A DNA stretch of 50,399 nucleotides, taken from the NCBI GenBank assembly GCA_009693705.1, contig SHWS01000009.1, positions 1-50,399 of the forward strand. Reading direction: 5' to 3'. The translations under genes and the position numbers were made by a program. The notes under the pieces are model-generated. The model was not told where the DNA came from and ran no database searches. It was given only the letters and a program-made list of their open reading frames with translations. Shown piece by piece: positions 9,215-19,031 of this stretch (positions within the stretch are counted from its first letter, which is position 1; every line of letters starts with the position of its first letter). This stretch comes from Pelagibacteraceae bacterium. Its GTDB lineage: Bacteria; Pseudomonadota; Alphaproteobacteria; Pelagibacterales; Pelagibacteraceae.

Positions 9215-11775
9215 TTTTTTTTTTTATTTTTATCGTATTCTTTTCTTTTCTCAATTAAAATTAGTGCTTCTTCAATAGTAAGTTCAGTTGGGTCTTTTTC
9301 CTCTGGAATAGTTGCGTTCAACGATTTATACTTTATGTAAGGTCCAAATTGACCTTTCATTACTCGTATAGGTTTTTTATCATCCGGATGTTCACCTAAA
9401 TCTTTTATTATTGATGATGATATTCTCCCTGGTTTTGCCTCAGATATAAGTGTAATTGCCCTATTCAAGCCAATTGAAAATATTTCTTCAATATTATCAA
9501 TTCTCGCTGATTTATTTTCACATTTTAGATAAGGTCCAAATCTTCCATTATTTAAAATAATCTCTTTTTGGTTTTCTGGATTAACTCCTAAAATTTTAGG
9601 CAAAGAGCACAAAAATTTTGCTATATTCAAATCAATTTTGTCTAGTTCAATTCCCTTTGGTATTGATACATTTTTAAATTTATCATTTTTCTTATCATCA
9701 ATTACTTTTTTTTTTTTTACTTTTTTTTTAGTTTCGATAATTGTTTCTAATAATTTTTCATATTGCAAGTAGGGGCCAAATCTTCCATTTTTTAATGTAA
9801 TGTCATTGCCATTATCATCTTTCCCAATAATTTTTGGTTCGGCTAATTGTGATTGTTGTGATGCTTTTATCTTGGATAGAGGCCTTGTGAACTTACATTC
9901 AGGATAATTTGAACATCCTATAAATGCTCCACCTCTATAACTATTTTTTAAACTGAGTTTTCCGGTATTACACAATTGACAATTTCTTACAATATTGCCT
10001 TCTTTATCTTTGTTAAAAATTAAATCTCCCAAACTTTCATTTAATAAATCCAAAACTTCTCTCGTTCTTTTTTCTTTGACCTCACAAACATTTTTATGAA
10101 AATCTTTCCAAAATAAGTTTAAAACATTAATCCAACTTTCTTTTCCAGCAGTTATTTCATCAAGTTGATTTTCTAAATCTGCTGTAAAATTATAGTCTAC
10201 ATATTTCGAAAATAACTTTTCAAGAAAAGCTGAAATTAATTTACCTCTATCAGTTGGAAAGAATCTCTTATTAATAATTTCAGCATATCCTCTATTTGAA
10301 ATTGTTGAGATTATGCTTGCGTATGTTGATGGTCTACCTATACCTAATTCTTCTAATTTTTTAACTAAACTTGCCTCAGAATATCTTGGTGGTGGTTGTG
10401 TATAATGTTGTTCATCTATAAATTTTTCAATATCTATTAGACCTTTTGACATTTCGGGTAAAATTTCTTCATTCTCCTCGTTGTCTAAGTTCTCAAACAC
10501 TTTTAAATAACCATCAAATTTTAATAATGATCCACTTACTTTTGCTATAGTTTGATTATCTTCCGAGGATATTGTTATTGTGTTTCTATAAAATTTTGCT
10601 GACTCCATTTGAGATGATAATGCTCTGTTCCAAATTAATTCATATAATTTATATTGGTCTAAGCTTAAATACTTTTTTACAATTGAAGGTGATTTAGATA
10701 TGTCAGTAGGTCTAATTGCTTCGTGAGCTTCCTGGGCATTTTTAGCTTTTTTACCTGAATAATTTAAAGAACTAATTGGGAGGTATTCTTTACCAAAATT
10801 ATGATTAATATAATCTCTAAATGATTTTATGGCATCATTAGATAAGTTTGTTCCATCTGTTCTCATGTAAGTTATTAAACCTAAAGTTTCTCCTTCTATT
10901 TCAATCCCTTGGTATAGTTTTTGAGCAATTTGCATAGTTCTTGATGCACCAAAATTCAATCTACCTGAAGCAACTTGTTGAAGTGTTGATGTTGTAAATG
11001 GACCAGAGGGATTTCCACTTACTATTTTGCTAGTAATATCAATAATTTTAAACTTTAATTCTTTTAATTTGATTATTGCGTTATCAATTTCAATTTTTTT
11101 AGTAAATGAAAATTTTTCAATTTTTTTACCATTTAATTGATGGATATTTGCAATTATAGATTTTTGATTATTATCAATGAACTTAATCTTAAGAGTCCAA
11201 AATTCTTCAGGATTGAAAGCCTCAATTTCGTGCTCCCTTTCTGTGATTAATTTCAAAGCTACAGATTGCACTCTTCCAGCTGATTTCGATCCAGGTAGTT
11301 TAGTCCAAAGTATCGGAGAAATATTAAATCCCACTAAATAATCTAACGCTCTTCTAGCCATGTACGCATCAACTAGCATTTGTTCAATTTGACGAGGATT
11401 TTCAATAGCATAGATAACTGCTTTTTGAGTAATCTCGTTAAATACAACTCTTTCAATTTTTTTGCCTTTTAAAAGGTTTTTATCATTTAAATATTCTTTA
11501 ACATGCCATGCTATCGCTTCACCCTCACGGTCTGGGTCTGTAGCAAGTATAATTTTTGAAGAATCTTTTGCTGCATCAGTAATTTCCTTTAAATATTTTT
11601 TTGAAAAACTATCAATTTCCCATTTCATTTTAAAGTTTTGTTCCGGATCTACTGACCCATTTTTTGAAGGGAGATCTCTAATGTGACCATAGCTTGCCAA
11701 TACTTTATAATCATCACCAAGATATTTATTTATTGTTTTTGCTTTTGCTGGACTTTCGACTATAACTAAATTCAT
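9211..11775 (-). CDS. topA: DNA topoisomerase I
   Basis: An 854-residue type IA topoisomerase that relaxes negative supercoils. It has the Toprim domain (IVESPAKAKTI at 4-14; TDPDREGEA at 79-87, metal binding), the catalytic tyrosine in LITYMRTDG (Y303), the GIGRPSTYA segment, one four-cysteine zinc ribbon (about 595-635, CQLC and CSNYPEC), and three C-terminal repeats each with GRFGPYL or GQFGPYI. A Lys-rich linker separates the first two repeats, and the protein ends in a Lys run. Length is normal. Its 3' end overlaps the small secreted gene. Confidence 0.97.
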   Translation of the reverse strand: MNLVIVESPAKAKTINKYLGDDYKVLASYGHIRDLPSKNGSVDPEQNFKMKWEIDSFSKKYLKEITDAAKDSSKIILATDPDREGEAIAWHVKEYLNDKNLLKGKKIERVVFNEITQKAVIYAIENPRQIEQMLVDAYMARRALDYLVGFNISPILWTKLPGSKSAGRVQSVALKLITEREHEIEAFNPEEFWTLKIKFIDNNQKSIIANIHQLNGKKIEKFSFTKKIEIDNAIIKLKELKFKIIDITSKIVSGNPSGPFTTSTLQQVASGRLNFGASRTMQIAQKLYQGIEIEGETLGLITYMRTDGTNLSNDAIKSFRDYINHNFGKEYLPISSLNYSGKKAKNAQEAHEAIRPTDISKSPSIVKKYLSLDQYKLYELIWNRALSSQMESAKFYRNTITISSEDNQTIAKVSGSLLKFDGYLKVFENLDNEENEEILPEMSKGLIDIEKFIDEQHYTQPPPRYSEASLVKKLEELGIGRPSTYASIISTISNRGYAEIINKRFFPTDRGKLISAFLEKLFSKYVDYNFTADLENQLDEITAGKESWINVLNLFWKDFHKNVCEVKEKRTREVLDLLNESLGDLIFNKDKEGNIVRNCQLCNTGKLSLKNSYRGGAFIGCSNYPECKFTRPLSKIKASQQSQLAEPKIIGKDDNGNDITLKNGRFGPYLQYEKLLETIIETKKKVKKKKVIDDKKNDKFKNVSIPKGIELDKIDLNIAKFLCSLPKILGVNPENQKEIILNNGRFGPYLKCENKSARIDNIEEIFSIGLNRAITLISEAKPGRISSSIIKDLGEHPDDKKPIRVMKGQFGPYIKYKSLNATIPEEKDPTELTIEEALILIEKRKEYDKNKKKK

Positions 11776-11812
11776 AATTTCAGAAACTACTCAAAAGTCG
11801 ATGATAGTCAAA

Positions 11813-12391
11813 TTAATAAATTTTTGTTTTGGTTTCCTGTCTATTTTTCAGACGTTTAATATTTTCTCTATGTGTATATAAGATTAAAATCAACATAATC
11901 ATAAAGAAGCTTATTTGCTCTAATTGATTTATAACCAATAAATAAATTGGTACTGATAAAGATCCAATTAAAGATGATAAAGATGAATATTTTGTTATTA
12001 AAAATATTATTATCCAACTAATTATAAAAATAATTCCAAAAACTAAGTTTAATGAAAATAAAATTCCAATATAAGAAGCGACCCCTTTACCACCTTTAAA
12101 TTTAAGCCATATAGAAAATAGATGACCCAAAAAAACGCATAAAGACGACAAGTAAACTAAATCGTAATGATTAAATTTAACATACAGTACTGGTATAATC
12201 GTTTTTGAAATATCCAATATTAGAGTTGAATAACCAACAATTTTATTGCCGGTTCTTAGCACGTTAGTTGCGCCAATATTTCCTGAACCAATATCTCTTA
12301 TATCTTTTTTTAAAAAAATTTTAGTTAATAGATATCCAAAAGGTACAGAGCCAAAAAAATATGAAATTATGCTAATGTAAAAAAGATCCAT
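11813..12391 (-). CDS. plsY: Acyl-phosphate:glycerol-3-phosphate acyltransferase PlsY
   Basis: A 192-residue multi-pass membrane protein with the three PlsY motifs: FGSVPFGYL (about residues 13-21), GSGNIGATNVLR (36-47) and FKGGKGVASYIG (97-108). It acylates glycerol 3-phosphate from acyl phosphate, the first membrane step of phospholipid synthesis. About five transmembrane helices are visible. The start overlaps the stop of the dihydroorotase-like gene by one base. In many alphaproteobacteria dprA lies between plsY and topA; here only 37 bases separate them. Confidence 0.95.
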   Translation of the reverse strand: MDLFYISIISYFFGSVPFGYLLTKIFLKKDIRDIGSGNIGATNVLRTGNKIVGYSTLILDISKTIIPVLYVKFNHYDLVYLSSLCVFLGHLFSIWLKFKGGKGVASYIGILFSLNLVFGIIFIISWIIIFLITKYSSLSSLIGSLSVPIYLLVINQLEQISFFMIMLILILYTHRENIKRLKNRQETKTKIY

Positions 12392-13680
12392 TATTTCAAC
12401 TCAAATAACTCTTCGCCTCTTACAAAAGTATTAGTAACTTTGCCTTGTAGTTTTTTACCCTCTATAGATGTGTTCTTTGATTTTGACACCATATTTTCTT
12501 TTTTGACAATCCAAGGTTTATTTAGATCAACAATGCAAAAATCAGCATCATTACCTATAGATAAATTTCCTTTATTAATTTTTAAAATCTTTGCAGGATT
12601 TGAAGTTAAGGCTTGAATAATTGTTTCCAATTTTAGAGATTGATTATGATATAACTCTAAACTTAAAGATAACAATGTTTCTATTCCGGATGCACCTGTT
12701 GCTGCCTGTGCAAATGTTAATCTCTTAGACTCCTCATCCTCAGGTTTATGGTCAGATACAATAACATCAATAGTCTTGTCTCTTAATCCTTGAACAAGCG
12801 CGACTCGATCTTCTTCTTTTCTAAGAGGAGGCGACAACTTCAAAAAGGTTCTAAAATCTCCAATATCATTTTCATTTAATGAAAGGTTATTTATTGAAAC
12901 TCCACACGAAAAACTTAGATTTTCTTTTCTTTGTTCAATAACTTCTATTGATTTCTGTGACGATAACTGAGAGATATGATATCGACATTTAATTTTTTCC
13001 AACAAAGTTAAATCTCTTTCAATAATAATTCTTTCAGCAATATCTGGAATACCAGCTAGACCAAGTTTTGTTGCAATTATTCCTGAATTAATCATCCCAT
13101 TTTGGGCAAGTTCATAATCTTCGGCGTGTTGCATTATTAAACATCCAAAATCATATGCTGAATTCATTATTCGAGACATTAATCTTGTATTTTGAATAGT
13201 TTTAATGCCATCTGTGAATGCAATAATACCTCTACTTTGAAGCAGTCCAAATTCAGTCATATTATTTCCTTCAATGTTTCTTGTAAGTGCTGCACAAGGA
13301 AAAATATTTATTTTTGATTTGTCTCTGCCGCGTCTCTTCAGAAAATCAACAATTGAAACATTGTCGATTACTGGGTCTGTGTTTGGCATTGTAACTACTG
13401 AAGTTACACCACCCGATAAAGCAGCACCACTTAAAGTTTTAAAATTTTCTTTGTACTCATATCCTGGTTCACCCACAAATACTCTCATATCTACTAATCC
13501 AGGAAAGATATATTTACCCTTTAAATCGATTGTTTTTTCTCTAGTAGGTAGATTGTTTGTATTTACTTTTTTGCCAATTGCTTCAATTTTTCCATTTTCG
13601 TCAATAATCAATCCTCCGTTTTCATTTAAAGAATTGTACGGATCTATGATATTTCCATTTATAAAATATTGTTTTTTCAT
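12391..13680 (-). CDS. Dihydroorotase-like protein (PyrC/PyrX type, HxH motif missing)
   Basis: A 429-residue amidohydrolase of the class I dihydroorotase family, directly after pyrB with no gap. It keeps the family fold markers TMPNTDP (about 98-104), MQHAED, RYHISQLSS, IVSDHKPED and the C-terminal NPAKIL. However, the first metal-binding motif, normally D-x-H-x-H, reads DMRVF (residues 64-68), with Arg and Phe in place of both histidines. I recall similar VFVGEPG versions beside pyrB in other alphaproteobacteria, where they may be non-catalytic partners of PyrB (PyrX-like). Whether this enzyme cyclises carbamoyl aspartate is therefore doubtful; a second, active pyrC would be expected elsewhere. 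Confidence 0.85.
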   Translation of the reverse strand: MKKQYFINGNIIDPYNSLNENGGLIIDENGKIEAIGKKVNTNNLPTREKTIDLKGKYIFPGLVDMRVFVGEPGYEYKENFKTLSGAALSGGVTSVVTMPNTDPVIDNVSIVDFLKRRGRDKSKINIFPCAALTRNIEGNNMTEFGLLQSRGIIAFTDGIKTIQNTRLMSRIMNSAYDFGCLIMQHAEDYELAQNGMINSGIIATKLGLAGIPDIAERIIIERDLTLLEKIKCRYHISQLSSQKSIEVIEQRKENLSFSCGVSINNLSLNENDIGDFRTFLKLSPPLRKEEDRVALVQGLRDKTIDVIVSDHKPEDEESKRLTFAQAATGASGIETLLSLSLELYHNQSLKLETIIQALTSNPAKILKINKGNLSIGNDADFCIVDLNKPWIVKKENMVSKSKNTSIEGKKLQGKVTNTFVRGEELFELK

Positions 13681-14622
13681 CTATTCACAAAATATTTTTA
13701 AACAAGCCATTCTAACTGCAACACCTAATTCTACTTGTTCTTTGATTACACTTTTGTTTATGTCATCTGCTAGTTTTGTGTCAATTTCAATTCCTCTATT
13801 CATAGGACCAGGATGCATAATTAGTGCATCAGGTTTAGCGTGGTCAAGTTTATCTGGTGTTAAACCATAATATTCATAATATTCCCTATTAGACGATAAA
13901 AATGAATTTGACATTCTTTCATTTTGCAATCTTAACATCATTACAATGTCACAATCTTTAAGGCCTTTATTCATGTCGGTAAAAGTGTTAACTCCAAATT
14001 TTTCAATTTCCTTTGGCATTAAATTTGTTGGAGCAATTATATTTACTTCTGCTCCAAGCATATTAAGTAAATAAATATTTGATCGTGCTACTCGAGAATG
14101 TAGAACATCACCACAAATTGCTATCCTTAAACCTTCAATTTTTTTTTTACGATTAATTATCGTTAGAGCATCTAATAAAGCTTGGGTTGGGTGTTCACGT
14201 CTACCATCACCAGCATTTAAAACTGTACAATTAACTTTTTGAGATAATAAATTGCAGGCACCAGAGTCTTGGTGCCTTATAACAATAATATCTGGATGCA
14301 TGGCGTTTAAAGTCATGGCAGTATCAATTAATGTTTCACCTTTTTTTATTGACGAATTATTCACATTTATTGACATCACGTCAGCTCCTAAACGCTTGCC
14401 AGCTAATTCAAATGAGCTTTGAGTTCTAGTGGATGGTTCAAAAAAAAGATTAATTTGAGTTTTTCCCCTTAAAATATCAAGTTTTTTATTTTTGCTTTGA
14501 TTAAGTTTAATAAATTTTTGAGATTCATTCAAAATGATATGAACATCATTAATAGACAAATCCTGGATTCCTAAAAGATGTTTTTGGGAGATTTTAACAG
14601 CTTTAGTTATTTTAGTTGCCAT
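13681..14622 (-). CDS. pyrB: Aspartate carbamoyltransferase catalytic subunit
   Basis: A 313-residue ATCase. It has the carbamoyl-phosphate motif [12 protein letters not shown] (STRT at 64-67), the second-site [17 protein letters not shown] (about 137-153) and the aspartate-side segment [11 protein letters not shown]. It condenses carbamoyl phosphate and aspartate in pyrimidine synthesis. No regulatory pyrI is nearby; the adjacent dihydroorotase-like protein is likely a structural partner, as in type A or PyrX-containing ATCases, which is inference. The pair pyrB plus dihydroorotase-like gene abuts exactly. Confidence 0.96.
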   Translation of the reverse strand: MATKITKAVKISQKHLLGIQDLSINDVHIILNESQKFIKLNQSKNKKLDILRGKTQINLFFEPSTRTQSSFELAGKRLGADVMSINVNNSSIKKGETLIDTAMTLNAMHPDIIVIRHQDSGACNLLSQKVNCTVLNAGDGRREHPTQALLDALTIINRKKKIEGLRIAICGDVLHSRVARSNIYLLNMLGAEVNIIAPTNLMPKEIEKFGVNTFTDMNKGLKDCDIVMMLRLQNERMSNSFLSSNREYYEYYGLTPDKLDHAKPDALIMHPGPMNRGIEIDTKLADDINKSVIKEQVELGVAVRMACLKIFCE

Positions 14623-14664
14623 TAAAATTAACTCTATAACTATAAACCTATGTTATATCAAGTA

Positions 14665-15120
14665 TTAATTATTCAAATAGTCTATAGCGCCCTGAAGTAT
14701 AAAAGCTGCTGCATTTTGATCAATAGATTTTTCTTTTTTGCTAACATTTATATCTAATTGACTCGACAAATTAAATGCTGCAACAGTGGAAAGTCTTTCA
14801 TCCCAAAGGCATATTGGAATATTGATTAATTTAGCTATGTTTGTTGAAACATCTTTGACAGATTGAGCGGATCGACCGAAGGTTCCATTCATATTTATTG
14901 GGTTACCTACAATTATTCCTTTAATATTATTTTCTAAAATAATTTTTTTTAATTCATCAACTAATTCTTTTGTGTTTGATTTATGTATAGTTTTGAATGG
15001 AGTTGCAATTAATTGTTTATCGTCGCATATTGAAATTCCAACCCTTTTAGAACCAAGATCTAATCCTATCAATCTGCATTTTTTTAAGTTATTTTTTTTA
15101 AATTCCTCTAATGTGATCAT
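14665..15120 (-). CDS. ruvX: YqgF/RuvX-type Holliday junction resolvase-like protein
   Basis: A 151-residue RNase H-fold protein of the YqgF family. The N-terminal acidic motif GLDLGSKRVGIS (about residues 19-30), IVGNPINMNG (about 70-79), LWDERLSTVAA (about 105-115) and the final IDQNAAAFILQGAID match the family's catalytic carboxylates. The family is linked to 16S rRNA 5'-end maturation and has been proposed as a Holliday junction resolvase. It is the first gene of the minus-strand pyrB-topA group and is divergent from gatC, with a 50-base shared gap. Confidence 0.9.
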   Translation of the reverse strand: MITLEEFKKNNLKKCRLIGLDLGSKRVGISICDDKQLIATPFKTIHKSNTKELVDELKKIILENNIKGIIVGNPINMNGTFGRSAQSVKDVSTNIAKLINIPICLWDERLSTVAAFNLSSQLDINVSKKEKSIDQNAAAFILQGAIDYLNN

Positions 15121-15170
15121 ATTGTATATTTTAGACTTAAGTGGTAGTTTGCTGCATATTTTAATACCAT

Positions 15171-15458
15171 ATGATCATAGATCTTAAAACTATAAAGCAT
15201 ATTTCTAAGTTATCCAGAATATCAGTGGATGAAAAAAAGGCTCAAAAATTAACGGTTGATTTAAATTCTATTTTTGAATTTATTGAAAAACTTAATGAAT
15301 TAAAGACTGATAATGTTCAGCCACTAACATCAGTTGCAGAAATAACACTGAAGTTTAGACCTGATGAAGTTCAAAGTTACAATATAAGAGATGAAATAAT
15401 TAAAAATTCTCCAGAAGATAATAAAGATTTTTTTGTTGTGCCAAAGGTTGTAGAATAA
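15171..15458 (+). CDS. gatC: Asp/Glu-tRNA(Asn/Gln) amidotransferase subunit C
   Basis: A 95-residue GatC: ISKLSRISVDEKKAQKL near the N-terminus, then the EFIEKLNELKTDNVQPLTS segment, and the RPDEV and VPKVVE ending. GatC wraps around GatA and stabilises the GatCAB complex that converts mischarged Glu-tRNA(Gln) and/or Asp-tRNA(Asn) to the correct amide form. Length is normal. The stop overlaps the gatA start (TAATG), and the three subunit genes are contiguous. Confidence 0.95.
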   Translation: MIIDLKTIKHISKLSRISVDEKKAQKLTVDLNSIFEFIEKLNELKTDNVQPLTSVAEITLKFRPDEVQSYNIRDEIIKNSPEDNKDFFVVPKVVE

Positions 15459-16915
15459 TGAATAGTATAACATCTCAATCCTTAACAACTTTAGTAAAAA
15501 ATATTAAAAATAAAAAACTCTCCTCTGAGGAAGTTACTAAAGCATTCATAGAAAGATCTGAAAAATCTAAAGATTTAAATGCTTACATCACCGAAGATTA
15601 TTCAAATGCGTTGTCAAAAGCAAAAAAATTTGATCAAAACCCTAATTTTGATTTAAAAATTCCAGGTATACCGATTGCGGTCAAAGATTTATTTTGTACT
15701 AATAATGTAAAAACTACAGCAGGTAGTAAAATTTTAAGTAATTTTATCCCGACATATGAGTCTACTGTCACTCAAAATATTTGGAATGAAGGTGGTATCT
15801 TACTTGGTAAATTAAATTGTGATGAATTTGCTATGGGCTCTTCTAACGAAACTAGTTTTTTTGGTAATGTAAAAAACCCAATTGATAAAGATTTGGTCCC
15901 CGGAGGATCATCTGGAGGTTCAGCTGCAGCTATTTCGGGTCAACTTACACCAATAACTATAGGCACTGATACTGGTGGATCTATAAGGCAACCAGCCTCA
16001 TTTACAGGTACTGTCGGTTTAAAACCCACTTATGGCAGTTGTTCTAGATATGGAATTGTAGCTTTTGCATCTTCTTTAGATCAAGCAGGTCCAATGGCCC
16101 AATCAGTTCAAGATTGCGCATTACTTCAAGAGATTATTAGTACTTATGATCCTAAAGATTCTACATCAGCAGATTTTAAGAGAAACAGTTTAAGCAAAGA
16201 ATTAACAAGAGAAATAAAAGGTAAAAAAATAGGTATACCCAAAGAATATAGAGTTGATGGCATGCCAGGTGAAATAGAAAAATTATGGCAAAAAGGAATT
16301 GAATATGTAAAAGATTGTGGTGCTGAAATTATAGATATATCACTGCCTCACACAAAATATGCATTGCCAACCTATTATATAATAGCACCTGCAGAGGCTT
16401 CTTCAAATCTTGCAAGATACGATGGTGTTAAATATGGATTTAGATCAAAAGGTGAAAATTTAATTGATATGTATGAAAAAACTAGATCAGAAGGATTTGG
16501 TGATGAAGTTAAAAGAAGAATAATTATTGGAACATATGTATTATCCTCTGGTTATTATGATGCCTATTACCTTAAAGCACAAAAAGTTAGAAAATTAATT
16601 AAAAATGATTTTGATGAAGCTTATAAAAAAGTAGATGCGATAATAACGCCCTCCACACCAAGCTCAGCTTTTAAAATTGGTGAAAAAACTAGCGATCCAG
16701 TTTCCATGTATTTAAATGATATTTTTACTGTTCCTGTAAATTTAGCTGGTTTACCAGCTATATCCATCCCAGCAGGGCACGACACTAAAGGATATCCCTT
16801 AGGTCTTCAAATTATTGGAAAAGCTTTTCAAGAACAAGAATTATTAAATATTGCTTACGCACTTGAAGAAAAAATTAGTTTTAAAAATAAAATTAAAGAT
16901 TGGTGGATTAAGTGA
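15458..16915 (+). CDS. gatA: Asp/Glu-tRNA(Asn/Gln) amidotransferase subunit A
   Basis: A 485-residue amidase-signature enzyme that releases ammonia from glutamine for transamidation. The Ser-cisSer-Lys triad is visible with family spacing: Lys in IPIAVKDLF (K76), Ser in [11 protein letters not shown] (S151) and Ser in [16 protein letters not shown] (S175). It is co-translated with gatC (TAATG) and gatB (GTGA overlap). Presence of GatCAB implies that the organism makes Gln-tRNA and/or Asn-tRNA by the indirect route. Confidence 0.97.
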   Translation: MNSITSQSLTTLVKNIKNKKLSSEEVTKAFIERSEKSKDLNAYITEDYSNALSKAKKFDQNPNFDLKIPGIPIAVKDLFCTNNVKTTAGSKILSNFIPTYESTVTQNIWNEGGILLGKLNCDEFAMGSSNETSFFGNVKNPIDKDLVPGGSSGGSAAAISGQLTPITIGTDTGGSIRQPASFTGTVGLKPTYGSCSRYGIVAFASSLDQAGPMAQSVQDCALLQEIISTYDPKDSTSADFKRNSLSKELTREIKGKKIGIPKEYRVDGMPGEIEKLWQKGIEYVKDCGAEIIDISLPHTKYALPTYYIIAPAEASSNLARYDGVKYGFRSKGENLIDMYEKTRSEGFGDEVKRRIIIGTYVLSSGYYDAYYLKAQKVRKLIKNDFDEAYKKVDAIITPSTPSSAFKIGEKTSDPVSMYLNDIFTVPVNLAGLPAISIPAGHDTKGYPLGLQIIGKAFQEQELLNIAYALEEKISFKNKIKDWWIK

Positions 16916-18375
16916 GTAAAGAAAATACTGAATACTTAATTTCAAGAAATAAAAAAATATATGAAGTAATAATTGGTTTAGAAGTACATGCTCAAGTTAT
17001 TTCTAATTCAAAATTATTTTCATCTTCGTCTACAAAATTTGGCGCAGAGCCTAATACCCAAGTTAGTTTAGTTGACGCTGCTTTCCCAGGAATGCTGCCC
17101 GTAATTAATGAATTTTGCATCAAACAGGCTATAAAAACTGGACTTGGATTAAGAGCAAAAATTAATAAAAGATCTGTTTTTGACAGAAAAAATTATTTCT
17201 ACGCTGATCTTCCTCAAGGTTATCAGATATCTCAATTTAATTATCCTATAGTAGGTGAGGGGTCGGTCATAATAGATATGCCTAATGGGCAAAAAACAGT
17301 TGGTATTGAACGTCTTCATCTCGAACAAGATGCTGGAAAAAGTATTCATGATATGGATCCACAAAATACTTTAATTGATTTAAATAGATCTGGTGTTGCT
17401 TTAATGGAAATTGTAAGCAAACCTGACTTAAGATCTCCTGAAGAAGTAAGTGCATATATTAAAAAATTAAGATCAATTATGAGATATCTAGGTACCTGTG
17501 ATGGAAATATGCAAGAAGGCTCTTTAAGAGCTGATGTTAATGTTTCTGTAAGACTAAAAGGAACAGAAAAACTTGGAACTAGATGTGAGATAAAAAATGT
17601 TAATTCTATTAAATTTATGCAAATGGCTATTAATTACGAAGCAAATAGACAAGTTGATTTGATTGAAGATGGAAAAACTATTAATCAAGAAACAAGATTA
17701 TTTGATACTAAGAAAAACGAAACTAGATCAATGAGAAATAAAGAAGATGCTCATGATTATAGGTATTTTCCAGATCCAGATTTATTACCACTGGAAGTTT
17801 CCGATGAATTTATTAATAAATTAATTGCCGAAATTCCAGAACTACCCGATGATAAAAAAAAAAGGTTTATTGATAAATTTAAACTATCTTCTTATGAAGC
17901 TACTATTTTGGTATCAGATCTTGAAACCTCGAAATATTTTGAAGAGGTAGTTGAAAATTCAGATGTAAAATTGGCAACAAATTGGATTACAGGAGATTTG
18001 TTTGCCGTTTTAAATGATAAAAATTTAGAAATTTCACAAAGTCCGGTAAGTGCTAAAAATTTATCTAAATTAATAAATCTTATTAAAAATGGAACTATTT
18101 CTGGCAAAATAGCAAAAACCATTTTTGAATTAATGATGGATGGTGACAAAGATCCCTCAAAAATAGTTGAAGAAAAAGAATTAAAACAAGAAAGTGATCC
18201 AAAAGAATTAGAAGCAATAATAAATAAAGTTATTCAAGACAATCCCGATAAAGTCAGAGATTTTAAATCTGGTAAAACTAAGCTTTTTGGCTTCTTTGTA
18301 GGTTTGGTCATGAAAGTTTCAGGTGGTAAAGCTAACCCACAATTAGTAAACGATATATTAAAACAAAAACTTTAA
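16912..18375 (+). CDS. gatB: Asp/Glu-tRNA(Asn/Gln) amidotransferase subunit B
   Basis: A 487-residue GatB that binds the mischarged tRNA, phosphorylates the acyl group and completes amidation. Motifs are IGLEVHAQ (about residues 22-29), [56 protein letters not shown] (in short pieces) and [13 protein letters not shown], followed by the helical and YqeY-like tail (ending [12 protein letters not shown]). A GTG start at 16912 is chosen because it overlaps the gatA stop (GTGA), the usual coupling in this genome, and gives the expected N-terminus. Confidence 0.97.
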   Translation: MSKENTEYLISRNKKIYEVIIGLEVHAQVISNSKLFSSSSTKFGAEPNTQVSLVDAAFPGMLPVINEFCIKQAIKTGLGLRAKINKRSVFDRKNYFYADLPQGYQISQFNYPIVGEGSVIIDMPNGQKTVGIERLHLEQDAGKSIHDMDPQNTLIDLNRSGVALMEIVSKPDLRSPEEVSAYIKKLRSIMRYLGTCDGNMQEGSLRADVNVSVRLKGTEKLGTRCEIKNVNSIKFMQMAINYEANRQVDLIEDGKTINQETRLFDTKKNETRSMRNKEDAHDYRYFPDPDLLPLEVSDEFINKLIAEIPELPDDKKKRFIDKFKLSSYEATILVSDLETSKYFEEVVENSDVKLATNWITGDLFAVLNDKNLEISQSPVSAKNLSKLINLIKNGTISGKIAKTIFELMMDGDKDPSKIVEEKELKQESDPKELEAIINKVIQDNPDKVRDFKSGKTKLFGFFVGLVMKVSGGKANPQLVNDILKQKL

Positions 18376-18380
18376 ACCTT

Positions 18381-19031
18381 ATGGGTTCAGATCTTAAAAT
18401 TGATGAAAAGATCCAAAGGTATATTTATGATAAGGGATTAAACCTTCATCCAATTCAAGAAGAAATAATTAATTATAATAAATCTTTAGGCGATTTAAAA
18501 AGAATGCAAATTTCTATTTCTCAATGTCAATTTCTATATTTAATTGTTAAAATTTCAAATATTAAAAATATCTTAGAGATAGGAACTTTTACCGGTTTAA
18601 GCACATTATCGATGGCTTTAGCTTTGCCAGATGATGGCAAAATTATTGCCCTGGATAGGAATGAGGAAACTAATATTGTCGCCATTAATTTTTTTAAAAA
18701 AGCGAATCTTGAAAGTAAAATTAAAACAATAATTAATCCAGCCTTAGAAACATTAAGTCAAATTAAAGATCAAAAATTTGATTTAGTTTTTATTGATGCA
18801 GATAAACTTAATTATAAGAACTATTATGAATATTCTATTAGTTTGATTAATACCAATGGTTTAATTATTATTGATAATGTTCTCTGGCATGGTGAAGTCG
18901 TAGACGAGAATGTAAATGATAAATTGACAATAAATATAAGAGAATTTAATAATTATGTTGCTAATGATAAGAGAGTAGAAAAAGTTATAATTCCTCTTGG
19001 GGATGGCATGACCGTTTGTAGAAAATTATAA
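18381..19031 (+). CDS. Class I SAM-dependent O-methyltransferase (family 3, caffeoyl-CoA/catechol type)
   Basis: A 216-residue methyltransferase. The SAM-binding motif ILEIGTFTGLSTLSMALALP (about residues 62-81) and the metal/substrate segments FVFIDADKLNY-like (LVFIDADK) and IIIDNVLWHGEV match the small bacterial catechol/caffeoyl-CoA O-methyltransferases that need a divalent metal. The true acceptor cannot be inferred. It follows gatB by five bases and overlaps trhO (TAATG), so it is probably in the gatCAB transcript. Confidence 0.88.
   Translation: MGSDLKIDEKIQRYIYDKGLNLHPIQEEIINYNKSLGDLKRMQISISQCQFLYLIVKISNIKNILEIGTFTGLSTLSMALALPDDGKIIALDRNEETNIVAINFFKKANLESKIKTIINPALETLSQIKDQKFDLVFIDADKLNYKNYYEYSISLINTNGLIIIDNVLWHGEVVDENVNDKLTINIREFNNYVANDKRVEKVIIPLGDGMTVCRKL

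Noticed and set aside
13274-13870. A 198-codon open frame on the plus strand opposite the dihydroorotase-like and pyrB genes
   Set aside because: It lies wholly antisense to two well-supported, conserved genes, has no recognisable domain and no ribosome-binding site; a codon-bias shadow.
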